Shown here: in pieces, positions 44,713-53,991 of the stretch
Layout of the letters: each line of letters begins with the position of its first letter
How positions within the stretch are numbered: position 1 is the stretch's first letter
Assembly: GCA_030680605.1 (NCBI GenBank)
Contig: JAUXUQ010000001.1
Span: 1-64,000, forward strand
Origin: Gammaproteobacteria bacterium
Lineage (GTDB): Bacteria > Pseudomonadota > Gammaproteobacteria > SURF-13
Direction of reading: 5' to 3'
Length of the DNA stretch: 64,000 bases
Notes under the pieces: generated by a model
Databases searched by the model: none
What the model was told of the DNA's origin: nothing
Seen by the model: only the letters and a program-made list of their open reading frames with translations
Translations under genes and position numbers: made by a program

Positions 44713-45405
44713 TCAGAAGTGTGCGCCCGCACCTTGCGTAACGGGAATGGTGCTTGCAGTGCTGCGCGCGAAGCGGGCATCGATCACATTCTTGATGGCA
44801 ATCAGCAGACCGAGACCGATGAATGCGCCGGGCGGTAATACGGCAAGCAGGAAGCCGGGGTAGTCCTCGACCAGGGTGATGGTCATGCCCCGCGCCGCCT
44901 CGCCAAACATGAGATCGGCATGTGCCAGCAGGGTGCCCTGACCTATCGCTTCCCGCAGGGCGCCGAGCAGTACCAGTACGTACAGTGAGCCCAAGCCCAT
45001 GAACAACCCGTCCATGGAGGCGCGACCGACGCTGTTGCGCGAGGCAAAGGCCTCGGCGCGGGCGATCACGATGCAGTTGGTCACAATCAGGGGGATGAAA
45101 ATACCGAGGATGTTGTAAAGCTCGTGCCAGTAGGCGTTCATGGCGACTTCAATCGCTGTCACCACGCAGGCAATCACCAGCACGAAGACGGGCAACCGGA
45201 TTTCGTCGCTGATCCAGTGGCGTAGAGCCGAGATAATGGTGTTGGAGAGAAACAGCGTAAGCGCTGTAGCCAGCCCCAGTCCCAGCCCATTAATCACGGT
45301 GGAGGAAACGGCAAGCAGCGGGCACAGACCCAGTATCTGCACCAGGGCCGGGTTGTTGCTCCAGAGCCCGTCACGCATGATTCTGTTGTAGCCGATCTCA
45401 GCCAT
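44713..45405 (-). CDS. rnfE: Electron transport complex subunit RnfE/RsxE
   Basis: Integral membrane subunit of the RNF/RSX complex, which moves electrons between ferredoxin and NAD or to SoxR. Start set at ATG 45405 ([20 protein letters not shown]) because AAGGA lies eight bases before it; an upstream ATG at 45411 would sit too close. The protein has 230 residues, six hydrophobic segments, and the family words [38 protein letters not shown] and [11 protein letters not shown]-like region. It overlaps rnfG by 8 bases. Sixth gene of the operon. Confidence 0.95.
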   Translation of the reverse strand: MAEIGYNRIMRDGLWSNNPALVQILGLCPLLAVSSTVINGLGLGLATALTLFLSNTIISALRHWISDEIRLPVFVLVIACVVTAIEVAMNAYWHELYNILGIFIPLIVTNCIVIARAEAFASRNSVGRASMDGLFMGLGSLYVLVLLGALREAIGQGTLLAHADLMFGEAARGMTITLVEDYPGFLLAVLPPGAFIGLGLLIAIKNVIDARFARSTASTIPVTQGAGAHF

Positions 45406-46051
45406 GGGCATCCTTTTGTATCTGCTCTGTGGTGGGCCGAGGCCGGAAGATCGCTTCCCGGTGTGCCGCAAAATAGTGGAGGCAATTCTGCACGGCCTTG
45501 ACCACCGCCCGTGGGGTGATGGTAGCACCAGTAAACTGATCAAAGATACCGCCGTCTTTTTTCACTTTCCACTGCGGCGCTGGTGGGTTGCCGAGTGAAC
45601 GCCCGGCGAAACCGAGAATCCAGTCGGAGCGGGTTTCGTCGATCGGATCACCGAGACCGGGTGTTTCCCGATGGGCAATCACGCGCACGCCTGCGAGCAC
45701 GCCGTCGTAGCGTATCACTACCAGCAGCTTGATCGGGCCACTGTAACCGTCGGGTGCGACTACAGGCGTGAATGCCGCCGCGACAGGCAATCCGGATTTA
45801 CGCGCGCGGTATACCGTGACGGGTTTGCTGGAGAGTCCCTTGTCCTGAATCACGAGGGTGTCCTGCAGTGGGTCATTATCATGCAGGGCAGGCGGGCTCA
45901 GCGCATGCAGTTTTCTCAACAGGGCATCGCGTTCGTTTTGCGCGATACGCGCCTTGGTCTGCTCGAAGGTATAGGCAACGATGGCGGTGCCGCCTATCGC
46001 AAACAGGCCGAGCACGACGCCCGTAATCAGAATGTGTTTTGCAATCGTCAT
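45398..46051 (-). CDS. rnfG: Electron transport complex subunit RnfG/RsxG
   Basis: Membrane-anchored flavoprotein subunit of RNF; FMN is bound covalently through a threonine. The 217 residues begin with one membrane helix ([20 protein letters not shown]) and end in the FMN-binding domain with [17 protein letters not shown], where the flavinylated Thr of the (S/T)GAT motif sits. The ETPGLGDPI segment is typical. Starts with an overlap on the rnfD stop. Confidence 0.95.
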   Translation of the reverse strand: MTIAKHILITGVVLGLFAIGGTAIVAYTFEQTKARIAQNERDALLRKLHALSPPALHDNDPLQDTLVIQDKGLSSKPVTVYRARKSGLPVAAAFTPVVAPDGYSGPIKLLVVIRYDGVLAGVRVIAHRETPGLGDPIDETRSDWILGFAGRSLGNPPAPQWKVKKDGGIFDQFTGATITPRAVVKAVQNCLHYFAAHREAIFRPRPTTEQIQKDAHG

Positions 46052-47079
46052 CAGTCTTTATGGCCGAAGGTGCGCGGCTGCGTGTAGTAATCGATCAAAG
46101 GTGCGGCCATGTTCATCAGCAGGACGGCAAAGGCGATACCATCCGGATAACCACCCCAGGTGCGAATGATGTACGTGAATGCGCCGATGCCCACGCCGTA
46201 GTAGATGCGCCCACGCGGTGTGGTGCTGGCTGTGACGGGGTCAGTGGCGATAAAAAAGGCGCCCAGCAGGGCCGCACCGCTGAACAGGTGAAACACGGGC
46301 GAGGCAAACGTGTCCTGTTCCACGAGATAGAAGAACCCGGCCAGCACGGCGAGGGTGCCGAGTACGGCCACGGGGATGTGCCAGCTGATAACCTTCTTGT
46401 AGATCAGCCACAGCCCGCCCAGCAGAAACATGCCGTTTATCCATTCCCAGCCCTTGCCGCCGAGACTCCCGAACAGGGGGTTGGTCGTCAGGGTCTCGCC
46501 CACGGCGTGCCCCTGGCTGAGCCCGGTCTTTACGCTGTCGAGCGGGGTGGCAGCGCTGACGGCATCCAGCGTCAGTGCGCTGGGCCATTGTCCGGTGAAA
46601 ACAACGGTCAGAGACTCTGCCAGACTGAAGCTGTGACCACTCACCATCTCCGGTGACAGCCACACGGTCATTTCACGCGGGAACGAAATCAGCAACACCA
46701 CATAACCGACCATGGCCGGGTTGAACGGGTTAAAGCCGAGGCCGCCGTAGAGTTGCTTGGCAATGATGATGGCGAAGGCTGTGCCGATCAGAACCATCCA
46801 CCACGGGGCGAGCGGCGGCAAGGCAAGCGCCAACAGCACGGCGGTAACGACGGCACTGCCGTCAAGCAGGAAAGGTTTGAGGGGTCGGTCGCGCATGGCC
46901 AGCATGATGGCTTCACAGGTCAGGGCAACGACGACGGCAAACAGGATGTTGATCAGTACGCCCCAGCCAAAAAACCAGACGTAGGCGGCCACGCCGGGAA
47001 TAAGCGCGTATAGCACGCGCAGCATGATGATGGTGACGGAGTCAGCCCGGTGCAGATAAGGGGAGCTTGAAGTAGGCAT
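46051..47079 (-). CDS. rnfD: Electron transport complex subunit RnfD/RsxD
   Basis: Integral membrane flavoprotein subunit of RNF, with about nine hydrophobic segments in 342 residues. The N-terminal SPYLHRADSVTIIMLRVLYAL and QLYGGLGFNPFNPAMVGYVVL segments, and the FMN site LDAVSAATPLDSVKTG (Thr in the SxATP motif), are as in the family. C-terminal GGYPDGIAFAVLLMNMAAPLID completes the match. It overlaps rnfG and lies 11 bases after rnfC. Confidence 0.96.
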   Translation of the reverse strand: MPTSSSPYLHRADSVTIIMLRVLYALIPGVAAYVWFFGWGVLINILFAVVVALTCEAIMLAMRDRPLKPFLLDGSAVVTAVLLALALPPLAPWWMVLIGTAFAIIIAKQLYGGLGFNPFNPAMVGYVVLLISFPREMTVWLSPEMVSGHSFSLAESLTVVFTGQWPSALTLDAVSAATPLDSVKTGLSQGHAVGETLTTNPLFGSLGGKGWEWINGMFLLGGLWLIYKKVISWHIPVAVLGTLAVLAGFFYLVEQDTFASPVFHLFSGAALLGAFFIATDPVTASTTPRGRIYYGVGIGAFTYIIRTWGGYPDGIAFAVLLMNMAAPLIDYYTQPRTFGHKD

Positions 47080-47090
47080 GAGTACGTATG

Positions 47091-48557
47091 TTAGCTGATG
47101 TTTTCCGTCCGGGGCGCAACCTTGTTGGCCAGGGCGGCCTTCTTTTCGGCATGACGCGCATCGCGTTCAGTCTTCTCCAGCGTCAAGCGTGTCAGCCGCG
47201 CCTCATGGCGCTGGCGCGCGACATCGGCCTTTTGCTTCTCACGCTCCTGCGCCCAGATCTCGCCCTTGGCAAAGCGGTAGTACTGCACCAGCGGAATAGT
47301 GCTGGGGCAGACCGCTGCGCAGGCGCCGCACTCGATGCAGTCAAACAGGTTGTAGGCCTGGGTCTTGGCGAAGTCCTTGGCGCGCGCATGCCAGTAGATC
47401 TGTTGCGGCAGCAGCTGTGCCGGGCAGACATCGACGCAGGCGCCGCAGCGTATGCAGGGCAGGGCCTGCGATGCTGTGGTGGGGCGCGTCAGCAGCAGGC
47501 AGTTGGTGGTTTTGATAACCGGGATGTCTGAATGCCGCAATACAAAACCCATCATGGGGCCACCCATGACCAGACGGGCGCCGTCTGCTGCGCCGCCGCA
47601 TTGCTCAATCAACTCCTGCATGGGCGTGCCGAGCATCACGTCCAGATTGCGCGGCGCTACGACACCGTCACCGGTGACGGTGACGTAGCGCGTGATCAGC
47701 GGTTCGCCATGGGTAATGGCGCGGTAAACGGCGCGGGCCGTGGCGACATTGTGGCACACTACGCTAATCTGTATCGGCAGCCCATTGCTGGGTACCTCTT
47801 TGCCGGTGAGTACATGGATGAGCTGTTTCTCACCCCCTGCAGGGTAGCGCGTCGGTATCTGAATAACTTCTACATCCGGCAAGCTCGCCTGTTGTGCTGC
47901 CCGGAGCATGGCGGCGTAGGCTTCCGGCTTGTTGTCCTCGATACCGATAATGCAGCGTCTGGCCTGCAAGGCATGGCGCATAATCGCCAGTCCGGCGAGA
48001 ATTTCATCCGCATGCTCGCGCATCAGCATGTCATCGCAGGTGATATAGGGTTCGCACTCCGCGCCGTTCAGAACCAAGGTATCGACCACACTGCCGGGCA
48101 GGTGATTCAGTTTGATGAAGCTCGGAAAGCCCGCGCCACCGAGGCCAACGATACCTGCTTCACGTAGCACGTTACGCAATGCACTGGGTTGGACCGCTGC
48201 CGGATTCTCAATCACGTGCCGCTTTCCCCAGCGATCCTCGCCGTCGCTTTCCAGCACAATGCACAATGCGCTGAGGCCGGACGGATGCGGGATCGCGTGC
48301 TCGGCAATTTCGACCACGGTGCCGGAGGTGGGGGCATGCAGAGGGACGCTCACATAGCCGGACGCTGCCGCGATAACCTGCCCCTTCAGTACATGGGTAC
48401 CCACAGCAACCAGCGGTTTGGCGGGCGCACCGATGTGCTGTTGCAGCGGCAGCACCAGCCGCTTGGGCAGGCGCGCCGCGGCAACCGGCGTGGTAGTGGA
48501 TTCGGCTTTATGGCCGTCGAGATGCAGCCCGCCGGGAAAGCGCCACAGTTTTTGCAT
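47091..48557 (-). CDS. rnfC: Electron transport complex subunit RnfC/RsxC
   Basis: Peripheral subunit thought to bind NADH and FMN and pass electrons through two 4Fe-4S clusters. Start set at 48557 ([20 protein letters not shown]), overlapping the rnfB stop by one base; the frame is open to 48602 but those residues are not family-like. Family segments are GLGGAGFPSFIKL (nucleotide binding), ECEPYITCDD and RYPAGGEKQLI. Two cluster motifs near the C-terminus read CIRCGACVDVCP and CIECGACAAVCP. The length is 488 residues; a shorter Ala/Lys tail than the E. coli protein. Confidence 0.96.
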   Translation of the reverse strand: MQKLWRFPGGLHLDGHKAESTTTPVAAARLPKRLVLPLQQHIGAPAKPLVAVGTHVLKGQVIAAASGYVSVPLHAPTSGTVVEIAEHAIPHPSGLSALCIVLESDGEDRWGKRHVIENPAAVQPSALRNVLREAGIVGLGGAGFPSFIKLNHLPGSVVDTLVLNGAECEPYITCDDMLMREHADEILAGLAIMRHALQARRCIIGIEDNKPEAYAAMLRAAQQASLPDVEVIQIPTRYPAGGEKQLIHVLTGKEVPSNGLPIQISVVCHNVATARAVYRAITHGEPLITRYVTVTGDGVVAPRNLDVMLGTPMQELIEQCGGAADGARLVMGGPMMGFVLRHSDIPVIKTTNCLLLTRPTTASQALPCIRCGACVDVCPAQLLPQQIYWHARAKDFAKTQAYNLFDCIECGACAAVCPSTIPLVQYYRFAKGEIWAQEREKQKADVARQRHEARLTRLTLEKTERDARHAEKKAALANKVAPRTENIS

Positions 48558-49114
48558 CACCCTTGGCCCCGGAGGTGTGCCAGCTCGGCGGGCTGAGTCC
48601 ATTTCCAGGTGCCAGCAGTAGCTGTTACCGGAACCATATCAATGCAGTCTACGGGGCAAGGTGGCAGGCATAATTCACAACCGGTGCATTCGGCCGCGAT
48701 CACCGTGTGCATATGCTTGGCCCCGCCGAGGATCGCGTCCACCGGGCAGGCCTGTATGCAGAGCGTGCAGCCGATGCAGCGTTGCTCATCTATGATGGCG
48801 AGCATCTTGGGTTTGCTGACGCCATGCTCGGCGTTGAGCGGCTTGGCTTCGCGCCCGAGTAATTCCGACAGCGCCACGATGGTCGTTTCACCGCCGGGAG
48901 GACACTGGTTGATATCGGCCTCGCCCTTCGCCATGGCCTCGGCATAAGGGCGGCAGCCGGCGTAGCTGCACTGGCCGCACTGCGTCTGTGGCAGCAGGGC
49001 ATCGATCTTGTCCGCCAGCGGATCTCCCTGCACCTTGAAGCGGATGGCGGAAAAACCCAACACCAGCCCCGAGACGACCGCCAGCACGGCCAATGCGAGA
49101 ACGGCCGCCAGCAT
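48557..49114 (-). CDS. rnfB: Electron transport complex subunit RnfB/RsxB
   Basis: Ferredoxin-like subunit of RNF with an N-terminal membrane anchor ([20 protein letters not shown]). It has 185 residues and three iron-sulfur motifs: the Fe-S domain [16 protein letters not shown], and two 4Fe-4S ferredoxin motifs [16 protein letters not shown] and [16 protein letters not shown]. Second gene of the operon; starts 2 bases after rnfA. Confidence 0.96.
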   Translation of the reverse strand: MLAAVLALAVLAVVSGLVLGFSAIRFKVQGDPLADKIDALLPQTQCGQCSYAGCRPYAEAMAKGEADINQCPPGGETTIVALSELLGREAKPLNAEHGVSKPKMLAIIDEQRCIGCTLCIQACPVDAILGGAKHMHTVIAAECTGCELCLPPCPVDCIDMVPVTATAGTWKWTQPAELAHLRGQG

Positions 49115-49116
49115 GC

Positions 49117-49698
49117 TCAGACCTTGATCAGGCCGGTGAAGCCCATGAAGGCGAGCGACATCAACCCGGCCGTGATGAGCGCAATGGCCGGGCCACGAAA
49201 CACCACCGGCACATCTGCAACCAGAATACGCTCACGCAAGGCGGCGAACAGAATCAGCACCATGGAAAAGCCCACGGCAGCGCCAAAGCCATACACGGCC
49301 GACTGGGTGAAGCCATGCTGCTCTTGCACATTGAGCAGAGCAACGCCGAGTACGGCGCAATTGGTGGTAATCAGCGGCAGGAAGATACCCAGCACCTGAT
49401 ACAACAGCGGACTGGTCTTGTGCACCACCATCTCGGTAAATTGCACCACCACGGCGATCACCAGAATAAAACCTATCGTGCGCAGGTATTCCAGCCCGAG
49501 CGGCGTCAGCAGATACTCATTCACCAGATAGCTGCATACCGACGACAGCGTGAGCACAAAGGTGGTAGCGAGCGCCATCCCGGTCGAGGTCTCGAGCTTG
49601 CGCGAGACCCCCATGAACGGGCACAGACCGAGGAACTTCACCAGCACAAAGTTGTTCACCAGCACCGTGCTGAGGAGAATGAGCGCGTATTCCGTCAT
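49117..49698 (-). CDS. rnfA: Electron transport complex subunit RnfA/RsxA
   Basis: Integral membrane subunit of RNF with six hydrophobic segments, 193 residues (E. coli 193). It begins [20 protein letters not shown] and has [20 protein letters not shown] and [17 protein letters not shown], where conserved Cys residues contribute to an intramembrane iron site. First gene of the minus-strand rnfABCDGE-nth operon. A promoter with TATAAT lies just upstream. Confidence 0.97.
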   Translation of the reverse strand: MTEYALILLSTVLVNNFVLVKFLGLCPFMGVSRKLETSTGMALATTFVLTLSSVCSYLVNEYLLTPLGLEYLRTIGFILVIAVVVQFTEMVVHKTSPLLYQVLGIFLPLITTNCAVLGVALLNVQEQHGFTQSAVYGFGAAVGFSMVLILFAALRERILVADVPVVFRGPAIALITAGLMSLAFMGFTGLIKV

Positions 49699-49725
49699 GG
49701 TCGCTGAGAGTTATGTGGGAGGCGC

Positions 49726-49754
49726 ATTATAAAGGCCGTCCCTACATAAATAAA
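49726..49754 (-). promoter_or_regulatory. Promoter of the rnf operon in an AT-rich gap
   Basis: On the minus strand TATAAT (49731 to 49726) is a perfect -10 box, 28 bases upstream of the rnfA ATG. With a 17-base spacer the -35 would read TTTATT (49754 to 49749), a weak match. The DNA behind it up to 49802 is strikingly AT-rich, which may compensate as an UP-like element. Confidence 0.55.
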
Positions 49755-49802
49755 AAGAATATTATTTTATATTTATATGATATTTGGTTATATGTAATGA
49801 GT

Positions 49803-51899
49803 TTATTTTATCCGCATTCCCGGCTGAGCACCGGCATGGGGTTCCATTATCCACAAATCCTTACCGCCGGGCCCTGCGGCCAGCACCATGCCCTCCGACA
49901 GCCCGAACTTCATCTTGCGCGGCGCGAGGTTGGCCACCATCACTGTCAGCTTGCCCTCCAGATCGGCGGGCTGATAGGCCGACTTGATGCCGGCGAACAC
50001 TGTGCGAGGCTGTTCCTCGCCAATATCGAGCGTGAGTTTCAGCAGCTTCTCCGCCCCCTCGACGTGTTCGGCAGTGACAATTCTGGCAATCCGCAGATCG
50101 ATTTTGGCAAAGTCGTCAATGCTGATAGTGGCCGCTTCGTTGGTGACGGGCGTTGCTGTGGGGCTATTCATGGTGTGGGTTTCCTTGCTTGCATCGAGCA
50201 TGGCATCAATTTGTTTGGAGTCGATACGGGTCATAAGGTGCGAGTATGTTCCAATTCTATGGCTGGGTTGTAAGTGCGCGTGTATATCATTCCAGTCGAG
50301 TGGTTTGCTTAGATTTAGAAACTTCTCCGCATTGTCTGCCAGCGCTGGCAGGATTGGTTTCAGGAGAAGTGTGAGCAGTCTGAACGCTTCGATTGCAACG
50401 GAGCACACTCTGTGCAAGTACGCCGGATCGGACGGGTTTTCAGGCGTTAGAAAGTTTTTTGAAAGGGTCCAAGGCTCGCTCTGATCCCACCACTTATTGA
50501 CCTGATCCGCCAGCTTCATGATAAGCTGGGTCGCAGCTGAGAACCGTCTTTGTTCGTAAAGCTGTGAGATCGAGTCAGCATACACAAGCGCATTCCCTAA
50601 TATCACGTCTCGATAGTCCGATACTGGTTGGTTATTCCGGTACCTCTGTCCGAGAGCAAGGTCTCCGATGTTTCCTCCGAAATGTTTGTGGAGAATCGGC
50701 GCAGCTCGGCTGGCGATATTTACATATTTACCTACCAGATCCGAATTTACGCGGGCAACAAAATCATCAAGGCTGAGGTCAATATCGGCCATGCTGTCGT
50801 TGAGCTTGGTGGCGTAGTAATAACGCAGATATTCCGGGTTTAGATGATTCAGATAGGTGCGCGCCGTAATAAAGGTGCCGCGCGACTTCGACATCTTCTG
50901 CCCATTCACGGTAAGGAAGCCGTGGGCGTACACCGCTGTCGGTTTGCGATAGCCAGATCCTTCCAGCATGGCGGGCCAGAACAGGGCGTGGAAGTATAAA
51001 ATATCCTTGCCGATGAAATGATAAAGCTCGGCGCTGCTGTCCTTGTGCCAGTAGTCGTCAAAATTAACGCCCTCACGGGCGCAGTAATTCTGGAAGCTCG
51101 CCATGTAGCCGACCGGCGCGTCGAGCCAGACGTAAAAATATTTGCCGGGCGCGTCAGGAATCTCGAAGCCGAAATAAGGCGCATCACGGGAGATGTCCCA
51201 GTCCTGCAGGCCGGCGTCGAACCATTCATTGAGTTTGTTGGCCGCTTCGGACTGTACGTGGCGGGTCTGGGTGATGTCAGGATTCAGCCACGCCCGCAGC
51301 ATCGGCTCAAAGTCGCCGAGCTTGAAGAAATAATGCTCGGATTCCTTTTCGATCGGCTTCGCGCCAGAGAGCGCCGATACGGCATTCTTCAGATCCGTGG
51401 GTGAGTAGGTTGCGCCACAGGCCTCGCAACTGTCGCCATACTGATCCTTGGCGCCGCAGCGCGGACATTCGCCCTTGATGAAACGGTCGGGCAGAAACAT
51501 CTCCTTGACCGGGTCATAGGCCTGCTTGATGGTGCGCTGGGTGATGTGGCTGTTTTGGCGCAGTTTTAAATAAATAGCGCGTACAAATGCCTCGTTTTCG
51601 GGCGAGTGGGTGGAGTGGTAGTTGTCGAACGCCACGCCGAAGGCCTTGAAATCCGCCTGGTGCTCGTCGCTGATGCGGGCAATCAGCGCCTCGGGCGTGA
51701 TGCCTTCCTGCTGTGCGCGCAGCATGATGGGTGTGCCGTGGGCGTCGTCAGCGCAGACATAGGTGCAATCGTGCCCCTGCATCTTCTGAAACCGCACCCA
51801 GATGTCGGTCTGGATGTATTCCACCAGATGGCCAAGGTGAATTGGCCCGTTGGCATAGGGGAGGGCGCTGGTGACGAGGATTTTACGTGTGTCTGGCAT
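49803..51899 (-). CDS. metG: Methionyl-tRNA synthetase
   Basis: Charges initiator and elongator tRNA-Met. Start set at ATG 51899 ([20 protein letters not shown]); the frame is open to 52313 across mrp, but those residues are unrelated. Domain order: Rossmann core with the HIGH-type HLGH, a four-Cys zinc knuckle ([19 protein letters not shown]), the KMSKSRGTF motif, the helical anticodon-binding domain, and a C-terminal tRNA-binding/dimer domain ([20 protein letters not shown]). About 698 residues (E. coli 677). It diverges from mrp. Confidence 0.97.
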   Translation of the reverse strand: MPDTRKILVTSALPYANGPIHLGHLVEYIQTDIWVRFQKMQGHDCTYVCADDAHGTPIMLRAQQEGITPEALIARISDEHQADFKAFGVAFDNYHSTHSPENEAFVRAIYLKLRQNSHITQRTIKQAYDPVKEMFLPDRFIKGECPRCGAKDQYGDSCEACGATYSPTDLKNAVSALSGAKPIEKESEHYFFKLGDFEPMLRAWLNPDITQTRHVQSEAANKLNEWFDAGLQDWDISRDAPYFGFEIPDAPGKYFYVWLDAPVGYMASFQNYCAREGVNFDDYWHKDSSAELYHFIGKDILYFHALFWPAMLEGSGYRKPTAVYAHGFLTVNGQKMSKSRGTFITARTYLNHLNPEYLRYYYATKLNDSMADIDLSLDDFVARVNSDLVGKYVNIASRAAPILHKHFGGNIGDLALGQRYRNNQPVSDYRDVILGNALVYADSISQLYEQRRFSAATQLIMKLADQVNKWWDQSEPWTLSKNFLTPENPSDPAYLHRVCSVAIEAFRLLTLLLKPILPALADNAEKFLNLSKPLDWNDIHAHLQPSHRIGTYSHLMTRIDSKQIDAMLDASKETHTMNSPTATPVTNEAATISIDDFAKIDLRIARIVTAEHVEGAEKLLKLTLDIGEEQPRTVFAGIKSAYQPADLEGKLTVMVANLAPRKMKFGLSEGMVLAAGPGGKDLWIMEPHAGAQPGMRIK

Positions 51900-52028
51900 G
51901 GCGTTGGGCGGCTGTGAAGAGTGCCATTGTAGCAAGCCAGCGCCGTAAAAGATCGCCGCGCTGCCCTGAATCCGTGTAAAATTATGTGCTTGGGCAGAGA
52001 GTTGTGGGGTGCGCCCCGGAGGATTGCA

Positions 52029-53120
52029 GTGGCAAATGTTACCCAGACACAGGTCGAGGCCGCCTTGCGTGAGGTGGTAGACCCGTATCTGCAAATGGAT
52101 ATGGTGTCGGCCAAGGCCGTAAAGAACATAGGGATAGATGCTGACGGCGTGACGGTGGATGTCGTGCTCGGTTATCCGGCGCAAGGTTTTCAGGCCACCC
52201 TTGCGCTGGCGATTAAGTCCAAGGTCAGTGCCCTGCCGGGTGTACCCAAGGTGACGGTGAACATCACCTCCAGTGTGGTCGCACATGCCGTGCAGAAGAG
52301 TGTAAAGCCGCACGCGAATATCAAAAACATCATTGCCGTGGCATCCGGCAAGGGCGGCGTGGGCAAGTCGACGACGGCGGTGAATCTTGCCTTGGCGCTT
52401 GCGGCTGAAGGCGCCAGCGTCGGCATACTAGATGCGGACATCTACGGCCCGAGCCAGCCACGTATGCTGGGTGTGCAGACGCGCCCGACGTCGGCTGACG
52501 GCAAGAGCATGGCGCCGGTGATGGGTCACGGCCTGCAGTCGATGTCGGTCGGCTATCTGATAGATGAAGAGACACCCATGATTTGGCGCGGCCCGATGGT
52601 CACCCAAGCGCTGGAGCAGCTACTCAACGACACCCGCTGGGAGGCACTGGACTACCTGGTCATAGACCTGCCGCCCGGTACCGGTGACATCCAGTTGACG
52701 TTAGCACAAAAGGTGCCGGTGAGCGGCGCCGTGATTGTCACCACACCACAAGACATTGCGCTGCTGGATGCGCGCAAGGCGCTCAAGATGTTCGAGAAGG
52801 TCGAAGTGCCGGTGTTGGGTATTATCGAGAACATGAGCACACACATTTGCAGCCAGTGTGGCCACGAGGAGCACATTTTCGGCGCCGGTGGCGGCGAGCG
52901 CATGGCGCAGCAGTACAAGGTGGATTTGCTCGGTTCCGTACCACTCGACATCAGCATCCGGGAAAATGCCGACGGGGGGCACCCGAGCGTGGTGGCAGAC
53001 CCGGAAGGTCTTATCGCTCAGGCCTACCGCGAGATTGCGCGCCACGTCGGTGCGAAGCTTTCATTGCGCGCCAGGGATTTCAGCGCTAAATTTCCCAAGA
53101 TCGTGATACAAAATACTTGA
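52029..53120 (+). CDS. mrp: Iron-sulfur cluster carrier protein Mrp/ApbC
   Basis: P-loop ATPase that carries and inserts Fe-S clusters. Start set at GTG 52029 ([20 protein letters not shown]) because GGAGG sits six bases upstream at 52018-52022. An N-terminal MIP18-like domain (residues ~3-90) is followed by the ATPase domain with deviant Walker [26 protein letters not shown] and [13 protein letters not shown]. The cluster-binding CxxC is in [12 protein letters not shown]. 363 residues (E. coli 369). It is divergent from metG, a common gammaproteobacterial pairing, and precedes dcd. Confidence 0.97.
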   Translation: MANVTQTQVEAALREVVDPYLQMDMVSAKAVKNIGIDADGVTVDVVLGYPAQGFQATLALAIKSKVSALPGVPKVTVNITSSVVAHAVQKSVKPHANIKNIIAVASGKGGVGKSTTAVNLALALAAEGASVGILDADIYGPSQPRMLGVQTRPTSADGKSMAPVMGHGLQSMSVGYLIDEETPMIWRGPMVTQALEQLLNDTRWEALDYLVIDLPPGTGDIQLTLAQKVPVSGAVIVTTPQDIALLDARKALKMFEKVEVPVLGIIENMSTHICSQCGHEEHIFGAGGGERMAQQYKVDLLGSVPLDISIRENADGGHPSVVADPEGLIAQAYREIARHVGAKLSLRARDFSAKFPKIVIQNT

Positions 53121-53124
53121 CTGC

Positions 53125-53182
53125 AGTAGCGAGTGACTAGTGGTGAGCAGCGAGGAAAAAATTAGCCTGGCCACTAGCGACT
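53125..53182. repeat. Intergenic hairpin of 7-base words (mrp-dcd gap)
   Basis: CTAGTGG (53137-53143) and CCACTAG (53171-53177) are a perfect 7-bp inverted repeat; widening to 12 bases per arm keeps 10 matches. The left side reads as degenerate 7-base words (GCGAGTG, ACTAGTG, GTGAGCA, GCGAGGA). The same words occur in the dcd-tRNA gap 600 bases on. Confidence 0.7.
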
Positions 53183-53198
53183 TAAAAGGAGCGATTGA

Positions 53199-53765
53199 TT
53201 GAGCATCAAATCCGATAAATGGATCCGCCGCATGGCGGAGAAGCACGGCATGATAGAGCCGTTCGAGCCGGGTCAGGTGAAGCACACGGACAAGGGGCCA
53301 ATTGTGTCCTACGGTACATCGAGCTACGGCTATGATATCCGGTGTTCCACCGAATTCAAGATTTTCACCAACATCAACTCGACCATTGTTGACCCGAAGA
53401 ATTTCGACGCCAACAGTTTTGTCGATGTGAAGGCAGATGTGTGCATCATTCCACCGAATTCGTTTGCGCTGGCGCGCACGGTGGAGTATTTCCGTATTCC
53501 GCGCAACGTACTTACCATCTGCCTGGGCAAGTCTACCTATGCCAGGTGCGGTGTCATTGTCAATGTGACGCCGTTCGAGCCGGAGTGGGAGGGGTATGTA
53601 ACGCTGGAGTTTTCCAACACTACACCGTTGCCTGCGAAGATTTATGCCAACGAAGGCGTGGCGCAGGTGATATTTTTTGAATCAGACGAGGTCTGCGACG
53701 TGTCGTACAAGGATCGCGGTGGCAAATATCAGGGTCAGACAGGGGTAACATTGCCGAAAGCATAG
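53199..53765 (+). CDS. dcd: dCTP deaminase
   Basis: Deaminates dCTP to dUTP, the main source of dTMP precursors in gammaproteobacteria. The 188 residues begin [20 protein letters not shown]; the active site lies in [17 protein letters not shown] and [12 protein letters not shown] with the catalytic Glu. The C-terminal [15 protein letters not shown] closes over the substrate. The start is TTG at 53199 with AAAAGGAG at 53184-53191 before it. The gene follows mrp after a 78-base hairpin gap. Confidence 0.95.
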   Translation: MSIKSDKWIRRMAEKHGMIEPFEPGQVKHTDKGPIVSYGTSSYGYDIRCSTEFKIFTNINSTIVDPKNFDANSFVDVKADVCIIPPNSFALARTVEYFRIPRNVLTICLGKSTYARCGVIVNVTPFEPEWEGYVTLEFSNTTPLPAKIYANEGVAQVIFFESDEVCDVSYKDRGGKYQGQTGVTLPKA

Positions 53766-53766
53766 C

Positions 53767-53825
53767 AGCGAGTAGCCAGTGACGAGTAACCGCTTTTCCG
53801 CGTTACTGGCAACCAGCCACTCGCT
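53767..53825. repeat. Intergenic hairpin of 7-base words between dcd and tRNA-Leu
   Basis: Outer arms AGCGAGT (53767-53773) and ACTCGCT (53819-53825) and inner arms AGTAAC (53785-53790) and GTTACT (53802-53807) make a two-part hairpin; the words between (AGCCAGTGACGAG; GGCAACCAGCC) pair partly. It lies between the ends of the convergent dcd and tRNA-Leu genes, where it might stop transcription from both sides, though no T-run of note follows. Confidence 0.7.
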
Positions 53826-53835
53826 ACTGTTTTAA

Positions 53836-53922
53836 TGGTGCCGAGGAGAGGACTTGAACCTCCACGGGGTTACCCCCACTAACACCTGAAGCTAGCGCGT
53901 CTACCAATTCCGCCACCCCGGC
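53836..53922 (-). tRNA. tRNA-Leu (anticodon CAG)
   Basis: An 87-base tRNA including an encoded CCA end (TGG at 53836-53838 on the plus strand). The acceptor stem GCCGGGG (53922 to 53916) pairs with CCTCGGC with one G-T. The D-arm reads GCGGAATTGGTAGACGCG, the anticodon loop TTCAGGT with anticodon CAG complementary to plus bases 53886-53888, a long variable arm (TGGGGGTAACCCC) marks a class II tRNA, and the T-loop is GGTTCAAGTCC. It reads the CTG codon, the commonest leucine codon in these genes. Confidence 0.98.
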
Positions 53923-53962
53923 TCATCGGCACACTCTGCTGAGATGCATGCCGAAGGTGCGC

Positions 53963-53991
53963 ACTTTACTCTACAGGCGGTATTTTTTCAA
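53963..53991 (-). promoter_or_regulatory. Promoter of tRNA-Leu, overlapping the rnr start codon
   Basis: On the minus strand TTGAAA (53991 to 53986), a 17-base spacer, and TAAAGT (53968 to 53963) form a good sigma-70-type promoter about 40 bases before the tRNA. Its -35 box touches the A of the rnr ATG at 53991, so the divergent genes share this DNA. Confidence 0.6.

Noticed and set aside
51900-52313. Longer N-terminus for metG
   Set aside because: It would extend 138 residues across the divergent mrp gene; [19 protein letters not shown] is the true family start.
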